From Gordionus sp. m RMFG-2023 (taxonomy: Eukaryota > Nematomorpha > Gordioida > Chordodea > Parachordodidae), in NCBI RefSeq assembly GCF_954871325.1, contig NC_088778.1:4497743-4561742 (forward strand): a stretch of DNA of 64,000 bases, written 5' to 3'. Positions 10,418-23,240 of the stretch are shown piece by piece. The position numbers were made by a program, and so were the translations under genes. Below the pieces are notes generated by a model that saw only the letters and a list, made by a program, of their open reading frames with translations, was not told the origin of the DNA and did not search any database. Each line of letters starts with the position of its first letter. Position 1 is the first letter of the stretch.

Positions 10418-10892
10418 AAAAATATAAGGCATTTTTTGTATCAAATTAAATTTAAAAAAAAATTTATCATAAAATTTTGAACGTATGAACGCGTTCATGA
10501 ACTTGAACGCGTTCCTTTTTTTGAATTTGAACGTGAACGTGAACGCGTTCGATTTTTGTCAATGAACGTTGAACGCGAACGCGTTCGATTTTTTTAAAAA
10601 TGTTTACAGCACTACATTTTTGTAATTTTAAATATAAATTTCTAAATCACATCTCAAATTATAATTCCCCGTCATTCTTGACGGGTGATCAGTGTGATGC
10701 TAATATGAGATATATTTTCATTTTTTGTAATTTAAAATATAAATTTCGAAATCACATCTCATAAAATATAAAAATTTCTGATTCATCCATCATCAAATAA
10801 AGGTAAAATATATTATTCATCAATCATTGAATAAAAAAGACAATCATCCTCTTAGTCTTAATGGGTTGGAATTGGCCTGAAGGAGGAGGGGA

Positions 10893-11759
10893 AGGGGTAA
10901 AAATAATTATCGTAAAAGAACGAATAAAATTCTCATCCCCGTCATTTTTGACGGGTTATCAACTAGTAGGTTTAATAATCTTTATGATAATGACAACATC
11001 ATTGCTGAAATTCTTCACCCTTTATTTAAAACTGACTGGCCTTGGATTAGGCAAGAAAGGAATAAAGCAAAAAAGGAGGAAATTTTAAATTTAATAAATA
11101 CCTTAATACCTCAAAGTGAATCCCAGACGAATGAATCATGCTCAAAACCAACATCACTTAATGTAGTTGGATTTTTTGACCTAAAGCGCCAAAATATTCT
11201 GGATAATGAACTTATAGAAAACTTTATCAAATCTAATAACAACACTTTTTCTTTATATAACGATCTTCCAAAGTTAAAATTACTCTTTATTAAATATAAT
11301 GTTATTCTAACATCAAGTGTTCCCGTAGAGCGCTTGTTCAGTCTAGGTAAGCTCATCTTTGGAGATAAACGAGCACGTCTCGTAGATAATAACTTTGAAA
11401 TTAATTTGTTGTTAAAAGTAAATAAACATTTATTAGATTCTAATTTTTATGAAAAATAAATGTTTTTTTTTCAATGCAAATATATATTTTTATATTCGAT
11501 GTAAATATTCAATTTTGCGATATTTTTTTATATAAATAAATTGTATATTATTTTAAATAACTGATTATACTTTGTTTATCCTAATTTTTTTTATATTAAA
11601 TAAATGCATTCAATAAATAAATAATGTGAATATGAATGATGTATAAAGTAAATAACTAGTTACTTTTGAAAATAACTGTAACTAATAACTAGTTACTTTT
11701 GTAAAAATGTAACTAGTAACTGTAACTAGTTATGTTTCAAAAGTAACTTTTAACATCAC
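10893..11759 (+). mobile_element. hAT transposon remnant (3' end)
   Basis: A frame without an internal stop and without an early ATG runs to a stop at 11457-11459. From about 10,971 it encodes a hAT C-terminus: a segment with DWPWIRQERNKAKKEE, then the dimerisation motif SSVPVERLFSLGKLIFGDKR and LLLKVNKHLL. After about 180 bp of AT-rich DNA come GTAACTAGTTAC-type subterminal repeats (11,640-11,740) and a terminus-like ACATCACTA near 11,750. The transposase is distinct from copies 1, 2 and A. I cannot place the 5' end; hAT copy A ends only ~280 bp upstream, so this element may be 5'-truncated or interrupted there. Confidence 0.7.
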
Positions 11760-12920
11760 TACTAATATTCAATTAATATTAACGTGACCATATCATTATA
11801 ATGATAGCAAACATATTCAGGAATAATCAATTTTGTGGAAATGAAATTTATGATAAACTAAAATGTTTAACTGCTGATTAAATTTGTCAATATATATTTT
11901 GTCTGTTATTAATATCTTCGTAAAATACTGACAATCCAGAATGGCGTATGAGCAAGAAAAAAGGTTGGCATTTTTTTTATTGATAATAGGAATATAGTGT
12001 GCGATTATCTTACCTAAGGACCCGAATACAAATATTTTGGAACTTGCCAATATATTATCATAGATGGCTGAACTTCTAACTTGGTCTTAATGAATGTCCT
12101 TACTTTTGGCTTATATTTGTCTCTTCTTTTCCAAAGAATCTTATTCGAATCCAATTAATATTGGAGAGATAAAATAAATAAATAATACTGATTAACTCAT
12201 TATTCTCTAAAACAAAGATAAATACAAAAATTTAAATTCTGTTTGTTTTTAGGGAAGTTGTATTCCTATTTTCTTTTATAATTTTAAATTATCATAAGAT
12301 AATTTGTTAAAAAAAATGTAAAGGGTGGGGCCTGATTTTTGTAAAATTGTAATAGACTGGGGATGCCAATTCAAATTATTGATGTTAAACGAGTTGGGCT
12401 TACAATTCGGGAAATGCAACTTGGTAAATATTCTTTATTGCCCAAATTGTGTTGGACTTTACAGATCTCAGGATTCTTTAATCATATAATTGAAATCTGA
12501 AAATTAGTATCTTTACATTTTGCAAAAGTAAACAATAAGAAATAATTCCTAATTTTTATCTTTTGGGGGGTGTGTTGGTTTTAGCCATAATAAGATGAAA
12601 ATTAAATAATTATTGTTTTTAATTTGCATTTATATGTTTCCGCTCTTAGCCACGTGGAGGCAACCAACATTAAGAGCTTTTAGGTCTTGGTTTTAAAAAA
12701 AGGAAAAGTACCAAGACCAAGGATGTGTAATGGTTTTAAAAATATTTAAAGCCATAATACAACCTAAACCTATTTATAAATGACTTAAATTTAATTATTA
12801 TTTAAGGGGATGGCAGGAATTGAAATAATTAATAATATATTTATATTTTTTGTCTATTATCCATTATTATAAGTAAAAAAAATAATAAAAAATAAAGAAG
12901 TAATCATGGGAATTTAAGAT
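11760..12920. other. Intergenic AT-rich DNA, no gene seen
   Basis: No open frame with recognisable coding sense on either strand. One GC-richer stretch (about 12,630-12,730) holds CTTGG and CCAAG inverted pairs around a LTR-unrelated sequence. Confidence 0.5.
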
Positions 12921-13620
12921 TCTTTCTATATTTCTTATGCAAATTTCTATTTTCAAAATTATTCTTCTATTTTTGAAATAAATCTTCACTTTTCCAAATT
13001 TATTATCCCATTGAGAGATCCATTTCCTATATCTTTATAAATTACTCTCCTATCACGAATTCCTTTATCTATTCCGATTTTATCACTAAATTAATGAATT
13101 CTTGCTCCTATCCCAATTAGATTTCCTTCTCCTTATTCTATTTGAATTCCTTTGCTTATTCTTATAGAATTTCTTGTTCTATTCCTTTAAAATTCCTTCT
13201 CCTATCCCTTCTCCAATCTTATTTTTAATTATGTCTTCACCTTTTGGAATTTATTCCATCATCCTTTTACGAGATCCATTTCTTATATCTTAATGATATA
13301 CTCTTCTTATCGCTTCCTTTACCTATCCATTTTGATTTTATTTCTAACCCTTAATGAATTCCGTCTCCTTTCCCAATTCGAATTCCTTCTCCTAATCATA
13401 TTATAATTCCTTCTCCTTTCCTATTAATTCCTTCTGCAATATTATTTTTGAATTGTGTCCACACTTTTACCAATATATTAAATCATCCAATTTCGAAATT
13501 CATATCCTCTGTCTTAATAAATTACTTTTCTTATCACCAACTCTTAATGAATTCGTTCTCCTTTCCCAATTCGAATTCCTTCTCTTAGGCATATTTTAAT
13601 TCTCGTATTTAATTATTTTT
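12920..13620 (+). repeat. ~230-bp complex satellite, left block
   Basis: About 2.5-3 degenerate units built from AATTCCTTCTCC-like words, each including ATGTCTTCACnTTTTGnAAT, CCATTTnCGAGAT and AATTCGAATTCCTTCTC. The same units in the same orientation resume at about 22,745, on the other side of the 41-bp satellite. Confidence 0.8.
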
Positions 13621-14510
13621 GAATTGTTATACATGTACTGAAAATAAAATAATATATTAATTAAAATAAAATATATTAACTAAAATAAATTTATAAAATA
13701 ATAATTATAAAACATAATATCAAATTAATTTAAATAAATTAAATATTAATTAAAATAAATTATAATAAAATAAATTATAATATTAAATATGATATTAATT
13801 TAATTAATTTAAACTATAATAATAATTAAACTTATAATAATTATAATATTCGAATAACCTTTTATAAAATATAATCGCGATTTATACTTATGACCTTTTA
13901 TAAAATATGTCGCGATTTTTACAAACTTATTCCATTTTATTTTATATTCAAATTTAAATTATTTTATAACATTATATAAACTTAAAATTTTAGATGTTTT
14001 CATGAAATCTTAAATTCATATTAGTCTTAAATAAATTTAATAGTTTTATCTAGGTCTGCCACTGTGTGTTTACATCATGATGATGATGGCAGCGGCAATA
14101 GTTTATTAGTAAATATAAAAAAATTTCAGATATGGAAATCTAAATTAATACATATGGGCATTTGGCAAGCAGATGAAGACTATTTAATTCTTGTGGCGAT
14201 ATGATAACAATTATCGTTAAATATGATAAAATATAAAACAAAAAATTCCATATTTATAAATTTGGATTAAACCTAACTGTTCCACCTCAGGTTCAGGATT
14301 TTCAAGGAGGGGAAATTTATGAAAAATTTAAAGTAATTAATAAAATATTTAAAGTAAATAAAATATTTAAGTTGATATTCATAATTTGATGACATTTAAA
14401 ATAAAATATGATATGAAAATTAAAATTTTTAGAATAATAAAAATATTCATAAATATTGAAATTAAATAATATAAACTTGATAATGATAACAAACTATTCT
14501 CAATGATATA
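13620..14510. other. Low-complexity AT-rich spacer
   Basis: Mostly AATTAAAATAAAT-type sequence with a short direct repeat of CCTTTTATAAAATATnnTCGCGATTT near 13,857 and 13,890. No gene seen. Confidence 0.6.
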
Positions 14511-17500
14511 TGGTTTAGACAATTTAATTTATTATAAAATATAAATTCGTAGTTTAGTAATTATAATGCAACTATTAATTACCGCAATTCGTAGTTTAGT
14601 CATTAATTTTAACATCATATACTATTTAGACAATTTAGTTTAACATTAAATACGGCAATTCGTAGTTTAATCATTTTAATATAACATTAATTACCGCAAT
14701 TCGTAATTTAGTCATTATAATTTAACATTAAATATGGAAATTAATAGTTTAGTCATTATATTTTAACATTAAATTCGAAAATTAGTAGTTTCTTCATTAT
14801 AATTTAACATTAAATACGGCAATTCGTAAGTCATAATAATTTAACATTAAATAGGAAATTCGTAGTTTAGGCATTATAATTTAACATTAATTACCGCAAT
14901 TAGTAGTTTAGTCTATATAAATTAATATTAAATACCGCAATTCGTAGTTTAGTCATTATAATTTAAACATTAATTACAGCAATTCGTAGTTTAGTCATTA
15001 TAGTTTAACATTAATTACCGCAATTCGTAGTTTAGTCATTATAATTTAACATTAAATACGGTAATTCGTAATTTAGTCATTTAATTTTATCATTAAATAC
15101 GGTAATTCTTAGTTTAGTCATTATATATTTAACATTAAAGATGGCAATTTGTAGTTTAGTCATTATAATTTAACATTAATTACCGCAATTCGTAGTTTAG
15201 TAATTAGAGTATAACATTAATTACCGCAATTCGTAGTTTAGTCATATAATTTAACATTAAATACGGTAATTCGTAGTTTAAACATTTAATTTTAACATTA
15301 AATAAGGTAATTCGTAGTTTAGTTATTTATTTTTAACATTAAATAAGTCAATTCTTAGTTTAGTCATTATATATTTAACATTAAATATGGCAATTCGTAG
15401 TTTAGTCATTATAATTTAACATTAAATATGGCAATTCGTAGTTTAGTCATTTTCTCTTAACATTGAATACGGCAATTCTTAGTTTAGTCATTAAAATTTA
15501 ACATTAATTACCGCAATTAGTAGATTAGTCATTATAATTTAACATTAAATAAGGCAATTCGTAGTTTAATCATTATAATTTAACATTAATTACCACAATT
15601 CATAGTAGTTATTATAATTTAACATTAATTATCGCAATTAGTAGTTTAGTCATTAAAATTTATAATTAAATATGGCAATTTGTAAATTTAACATTAAATA
15701 TGGCAATTCGTAGTTTAGTCATTATAATTTAAAATTAATTACCGCAATTCGTAGTTTAGTCATTATTATTTAACATTAAATACGGAAATTCGTAGTTTAG
15801 TCATTATAATTTAACATTAATTACCGCAATTCGTAGTTTAGTCATTTAATTTTACATTAAATACGGTAATTCGTAGTTTAGTCATTTAATTTTAACATTA
15901 AATAAGCCAATTCTTAGTTTAGTCATTATATATTTAACATTAAATATGGCAATTTGTAGTTTAGTCATTATAATTTAACATTAATTACCGCAATTCGTAG
16001 TTTAGTAATTATAGTATAACATTAATTACCGCAATTCGTAGTTTAGTCATATAATTTAACATTAAATACGGTAATTCGTAGTTTAATCATTTAATTTTAA
16101 CATTAAATAAGGTAATTGGTAGTTTAGTCATTTAATTTTAACAATAAAATATGGCAATTTGTAGTTTAGTCATTTTATCTTAACATTAAATATGGCAATT
16201 TGTAGTTTAGTCATTATAATTTAACATTAATTACCGCAATTCGTAGTTTAGTAATTATAGTATAACATTAATTACCGCAATTCGTAGTTTAGTCATATAA
16301 TTTAACATTAAATACGGTAATTCGTAGTTTAATCATTTAATTTTAACATTAAATAAGGTAATTGGTAGTTTAGTCATTTAATTTTAACATTAAATAAGGC
16401 AATTCTTAGTTTAGTCATTATATATTTAAGATTGAATTAGGCAATTCGTAGTTTAGTCATTATAATTTAACATTAAATATGGCAATTCGTAGTTTAGTCA
16501 TTTTATCTTAATATTAAATACGACAATTCGTAGTTTAGTCATTATAATTTAACATTAATTACAGCAATTCGTAGTTTTTTCATTATAATTTAACATTAAA
16601 TACCGCAATTCGTATCTAAGTCATTTTATTTAAACTAAATACGGCAATTCGTAGTTTAGTCATTATAGTTTAACATTAAATACGGTAATTCGTAGTTTAG
16701 TCATTTTATTTTAACATTAAATACGGCAATTCGTAGTTTAGTCATTATAATTTAACATTAATTACCGCAATTCGTAGTTTAGTCATTTAATTTTAACATT
16801 AAATAAGGTAATTGGTAGTTTAGTCATTTAATTTTAACATTAAATAAGGCAATTCTTAGTTTAGTCATTATATATTTAACATTAAATATGGCAATTTGTA
16901 GTTTAGTCATTATAATTTAACATTAATTACCGCAATTAGTAGTTTAATCATTTAATTTTAACATTAAGTAAGGTAATTGGTAGTTTAGTCATTTAATTTT
17001 AACATTAAATAAGGCAATTCTTAGTTTAGTCATTATATATTTAACATTGAATATGCAATTCGTAGTTTAGTCATTTTATATTAACATTAAATAAGGCAAT
17101 TCTTAGTTTAGTCATTATATATTTAACATTAAATATGGCAATTTGTAGTTTAGTCATTATAATTTAACATTAATTACCGCAATTCGTAGTTTAGTCATTA
17201 TAATTTAACATTAAATACGGTAATTCGTAGTTTAATCATTTAATTTTAACATTAAATAAGGTAATTGGTAGTTTAGTCATTTAATTTTAACATTAAATAA
17301 GGCAATTCTTAGTTTAGTCATTATATATTTAACATTGAATATGCAATTCGTAGTTTAGTCATTTTATCTTAACATTAAATACGGTAATTCGTAGTTTAGT
17401 CATTATAATTTAACATTAATTACCGCAATTAGTAGTTTAGTAATTATAATTTAACATTAAATAAGGCAATTAGTAGTTTAATCATTTTAATTTTACATTA

Positions 17501-20500
17501 ATTACTACAATTCATAGTAGTTATTATAATTTAACATTAATTATCGCAATTAGTAGTTTAGTCATTATAATTTAACATTAAATACGGCAATTCGTAGTTT
17601 AGTAATTATAAATTTAACATTAAATATGGCAATTCGTAATTTAGTCATTATAATTTAACATTAAATATGGCAATTCGTAGTTTAGTTATTTTATCTTAAC
17701 ATTAAATACGGTATTTTAACATTAAATACAGCAATTCGCAGTTTAGTCATTTTAATTTATGATTAGATACGGCAATTCGTAGTTTAGTCACTTTATTTTA
17801 ACATTGATACGGCAATTCGTAGTTTAGTCACTTTATTATAATATTAAATACGGCAATTCGTAGTTTAGTAACTTTATTTAACATTAAATACGGCAATTCG
17901 CAATTTAGTCATTTTAATTTAACATAAAATACGGCAATTCGTAGTTTAGTCACTTTATTTTAATATTAAATACGGCAATTCGTAGTTTAGTCTCTTTATT
18001 TTAAGATTAGATACGGCAATTCGTAGTTTAGTCACTTTATTTTAAGATTAGATACGGCAATTCGTAGTTTAGTCACTTTATTTTAAGATTAGATACGGCA
18101 ATTCGTAGTTTAGTCATTTTATTTTAACATTAAATACGGCAATTCGCAGTTTAGTCATTTTAATTTAACATAAAATACGGCAATTCGTAGTTTATTCTAT
18201 TTAATTTAACATTATATACGGCAATTCGTAGTTTAGTCATCCAATCTTCCATAATTTTATCTAAATTTAACATTAATTTACGCAATTCGTAGTTTAGACA
18301 TGGCAATTCGCAATTTACCTGGCAATTCGTAGTTTATAGCAATTCGCAGTTTAGTCATGACCCGGCAATTTGTAGTTTAGTCATTATAATTTAACATTAA
18401 TTACCGCAATTCGTAGTTTATTAATTATAAATTAACATTAAATACCGCAATTCGTATCTTAGTCATTTTATTTAAACATTAAATACGGCAATTCGTAGTT
18501 TAGTCATTATAGTTTAACAATAAATACGGTAATTCGTAGTTTAGTCATTTTATTCTAACATTAAATACGGCAATTCGTAGTTTAGTAATTATAATTTAAC
18601 ATTAATTACCGCAATTCCTAGTTTAGTCATTTAATTTTAACATTAAATACGGTAATTCGTAGTTAAGTCATTTAACTTTAACATTAAATACGGTAATTCG
18701 TAGTTTAATCATTATAATTTAATATTAATTACCATAATACATAGTAGTTATTATAATTTAACATTAATTATCGCAATTAGTAGTTTGGTCAATATAATTT
18801 AACATTAAATACGGCAATTCGTAGTTTAGTAATTATAAATTTAACATTAAATATGGCAATTCGTAGTTTAGTCATTATAATTTAACATTAAATATGGCAA
18901 TTTGTAGTTTAGTCATTATAATTTAACATTAATTACCGCAATTCGTAGTTTAGTAATTATAATTTAACATTAAATACGGTAATTCGTAGTTTAATCATTT
19001 AATTTTAACATTAAATAAGGTAATTGGTAGTTTAGTCATTTAATTTTAACATTAAATAAGGCAATTCTTAGTTTAGTCATTATATATTTAACATTGAATA
19101 TGCAATTCGTAGTTTAGTCATTTTATCTTAACATTAAATACGGCAATTCGTAGTTTAGTCATTATAATTTAACATTAATTACCGCAATTAGTAGTTTAGT
19201 CATTATAATTTAACATTAAATGAGGCAATTCGTAGTTTAATCATTATAATTTAACATTAATTACCACAATTCATAGTAGTTATTATAATTTAACATTAAT
19301 TATCGCAATTAGTAGTTTGGTCAATATAATTTAACATTAAATACGGCAATTCGTAGTTTAGTAATTATAAATTTAACATTAAATATGGCAATTCGTAGTT
19401 TAGTCATTATAATTTAACATTAAATACGGTAATTCGTAGTTTAAACCATTTAATTTTATCATTAAATAAGGTAATTGGTAGTTTAGTCATTTAATTTTAA
19501 CATTAAATAAGGCAATTCTTAGTTTAGTCATTATATATTTAACATTGAATTAGGCAATTCGTAGTTTAGTCATTATAATTTAACATTAATTACCGCAATT
19601 CGTAGTTTAGTCATTTTATCTTAACATTAAATACGACAATTCGTAGTTTAGTCATTATAATTTAACATTAATTACAGCAATTCGTAGTTTTTTCATTATA
19701 ATTTAACATTAAATACCGCAATTCGTATCTTAGTCATTTTATTTAAACTAAATACGGCAATTCGTAGTTTAGTCATTATAGTTTAACATTAAATACGGTA
19801 ATTCGTAGTTTAGTCATTTAATTTTAACATTAAATACGGTAATTCGTAGTTTAGTCATTTAATTTTAACATTAAATAAGCCAATTCTTAGTTTAGTCATT
19901 ATATATTTAACATTAAATATGGCAATTTGTAGTTTAGTCATTATAATTTAACATTAATTACCGCAATTCGTAGTTTAGTAATTATAGTATAACATTAATT
20001 ACCGCAATTCGTAGTTTAGTCATATAATTTAACATTAAATACGGTAATTCGTAGTTTAATCATTTAATTTTAACATTAAATAAGGTAATTGGTAGTTTAG
20101 TCATTTAATTTTAACAATAAAATATGGCAATTTGTAGTTTAGTCATTTTATCTTAACATTAAATATGGCAATTTGTAGTTTAGTCATTATAATTTAACAT
20201 TAATTACCGCAATTCGTAGTTTAGTAATTATAGTATAACATTAATTACCGCAATTCGTAGTTTAGTCATATAATTTAACATTAAATACGGTAATTCGTAG
20301 TTTAATCATTTAATTTTAACATTAAATAAGGTAATTGGTAGTTTAGTCATTTAATTTTAACATTAAATAAGGCAATTCTTAGTTTAGTCATTATATATTT
20401 AAGATTGAATTAGGCAATTCGTAGTTTAGTCATTATAATTTAACATTAAATATGGCAATTCGTAGTTTAATCATTATAATTTTACATTAATTACCACAAT

Positions 20501-22740
20501 TCATAGTAGTTACTATATATTAACATTAATTATCGCAATTAGTAGTTTAGTCACTATAATTTAACATTAAATACGGCAATTCGTAGTTTAGTAATTATAA
20601 ATTTAACATTAAATATGGCAATTCGTAGTTTAGTCATTATAATTTAACATTAAATATGGCAATTCGTAGTTTAGTCATTTTATCTTAACATTTAATAAGG
20701 CAATTTGTAGTTTAGTCATTATAATTTAACATTAATTACCGCAATTCGTAGTTTATTCATTATAATTTAACATTAAATACCGCAATTCGTATCTTAGTAA
20801 TTTTATTTAAACATTAAATACGGCAATTCGTAGTTTAGTCATTATAGTTTAACATTAAATACGGTAATTCGTAGTTTAGTCATTTTATTTTAACATTAAA
20901 TACGGCAATTCGTAGTTTAGTCATTATAATTTAACATTAATTACCGCAATTCGTAGTTTAGTCATTTAATTTTAACATTAAATACGGTAATTCGTAGTTA
21001 AGTCATTTAACTTTAACATTAAATACGGTAATTCGTAGTTTAGTCATTTAATTTTAACATTAAATAGGGCAATCTTAGTTTAGTCATTATATATTTAACA
21101 TTAAATATGGCAATTTGTAGTTTAGTCATTATAATTTAACATTAATTACCGCAATTCGTAGTTTAGTCATTATAATTTAACATTAAATACGGTAATTCGT
21201 AGTTTAATCATTTAATTTTAACATTAAATAAGGTAATTGGTAGTTTAGTCATTTAATTTTAACATTAAATAAGGCAATTCTTAGTTTAGTCATTATATAT
21301 TAAACATTGAATATGCAATTCGTATTTTAGTCATATTATCTTAACATTAAATACGGCAATTCGTAGTTTAGTCATTATAATTTAACATTAATTACCGCAA
21401 TTAGTAGTTTAGTCATTATAATTTAACATTAAATAAGGCAATTCGTAGTTTAATCATTATAATTTAACATTAATTACCACAATTCATAGTAGTTATTATA
21501 ATTTAACATTAATTATCGCAATTAGTAGTTTAGTCATTATAATTTAACATTAAATACGGCAATTCGTAGTTTAGTAATTATAAATTTAACATTAAATATG
21601 GCAATTCGTAGTTTAGTCATTATAATTTAACATTAATTACCGCAATTCGTAGTTTGGTCATTATTATTTAACATTAAATACGGCAATTCGTAGTTAAGTC
21701 ATTATAATTTAACATTAATTACAGCAATTCGTTGTTTATTCATTATAATTTAACATAAAATACCGCAATTCGTATTTTAGTCATTTTATTTAAACATTAA
21801 ATACGGCAATTCGTAGTTTAGTCATTATAGTTTAATATTAAATACGGTAATTCGTAGTTTAGTCATTTTATTTTAACATTAAATACAGCAATTCGTAGTT
21901 TAGTCATTATATATTAAACATTAAATAGAGCAATTCGTAGTTTAGTCATTGTAATTTACCATTAAATACGGCAATTCGTAGTTTAGTCATTTAATTTTAA
22001 CATTAAATACGGTAATTCGTAGTTTAGTCATTTAATTTTAACATTAAATACTGCAATTCGTAGTTTAATCATTATAATTTAACATTAATTACCGCAATTA
22101 GTAGTTTAGTCATTATAATTTAACATTAAATACGGCAATTAGTAGTTTAGTCATTATAAATTTAACATTAAATACGGCAATTCGTAGTTTAGTCATTATA
22201 ATTTAACATTAATTACCGCAATTTGTAGTTTAGTCATTATAATTTAACATTAATTACCGCAATTCGTAGTTTAGTCATTATAATTTAACATTAATTACCG
22301 CAATTCGCACTTTAGTCATTATATTTTAACTTTATATAGTGCAATTCGCAATTTTTCTTCATATTTTAACAATAAATACGGAAATTCGTAGTTTAGTCAT
22401 TTTATTTTAACATTAAATACGACAATTCGTAGTTTAGTCATTTTATTTTAACATTAAATAAGGCAATTGTAGTTTAGTCATTATAATTTAACATTAGTTA
22501 CCGCAATTCATACTTTAGTCATTATATTTTAATTTTATATAGTGCAATTCGCACTTTTTCTTCATTTTATTTTAACAATAAATACGGAAATTTGTAGTTT
22601 AGTCATTTTATTTTAACATTAAATACGGCAATTCGTAGTTTAGTCACTTCATTTTAAGATTAAATATGGCAATTTGTAGTTTAGTAAGGCAATTCGCAAT
22701 TTACCTGGCAATTCCTAGTTTTTAGCAATTCGTATTTTAG
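14510..22740 (+). repeat. ~41-bp satellite array, about 200 monomers
   Basis: A continuous array of about 8.2 kb. A typical monomer is CAATTCGTAGTTTAGTCATT followed by ATAATTTAACATTAATTACCG. CGTAGTTTAG is the best conserved part; variation is concentrated in the AACATTAA[A/T]TA(C/T)(G/C)G part and in an AATTTTAACATT subtype. Long multi-monomer blocks recur: the block beginning near 15,900 reappears near 19,860, and a block marked by CATTGAATATGCAATTCG recurs near 17,041, 17,332, 19,093 and 21,305. This is higher-order structure. Monomers degrade toward 18,250-18,360 and toward the right end. Frames inside it have no coding sense. Confidence 0.95.
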
Positions 22741-22744
22741 TCAT

Positions 22745-23240
22745 GGCCATATTTGAATTATGTCTTCACTTTTTGCAATATATTCTATTATCCATTTGCG
22801 AGATGATTTCCTATATCTTAATGAATTACTTCCCGAATTCCTTTTCCTATCCCTTATTTAATTTATCACTAACTCTTAATGAATTCCTTCTCCTTTCCCA
22901 ATTCGAATTCCTTCTCCTAATCTAATTTTAATTCCTTCTCCTATTCCTATTGAATTCCTTCTGCAATCCATATTTGAATTATGTCATCACTTTTTGGAAT
23001 ATATTCCATTATCCATTTATCTTAATGAATTACCCTTCCTATCCCGAATTCCTTTGCTTATTTTTTATAGAATTATTTCCCAAACTTTTATTTAATTCCT
23101 TCATTTATCCCTATTTGAATTCATTCTCCTATCTTTTATCTAATTCCTCCTATTCATTTTCTTTTCAAATTTTATATTCCACATTTGAATTCCATTTCCT
23201 ATATTATTTTATATTCAATTTTATCTTAGTCATAAATATT
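22745..23240 (+). repeat. ~230-bp complex satellite, right block
   Basis: About two units of the same degenerate satellite as at 12,920-13,620, in the same orientation. Small frames in it are by-products of the repeat. Confidence 0.8.

Larger units (their letters stand above)
3356..10614 (+). mobile_element. hAT deletion derivative (copy A), split by a Gypsy element
   Basis: Termini are TGGTGTTGTAAAC at 3356 and GTTTACAGCACTA ending at 10614, imperfect inverted repeats flanked by the perfect 8-bp duplication CATTTTTG. Both ends carry clusters of the palindrome GAACGCGTTC (about 3370-3500 and 10,480-10,590), likely subterminal transposase-binding sites. Without the inserted retroelement (4278-10417 plus one 5-bp duplication) the element is about 1.1 kb. 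It keeps only a transposase N-terminus starting near 3784 ([13 protein letters not shown]) and the C-terminal dimerisation segment, so it cannot move without a full-length relative. Copy B at 55,268 has the same structure. Confidence 0.9.

Noticed and set aside
11111-11356. 81-codon minus-strand frame
   Set aside because: Antisense shadow of the hAT dimerisation domain encoded on the plus strand.
14510-22740. Regular repeat that could be mistaken for a CRISPR array
   Set aside because: There are no unique spacers: the whole monomer is repeated tandemly and varies gradually, as in a eukaryotic satellite.
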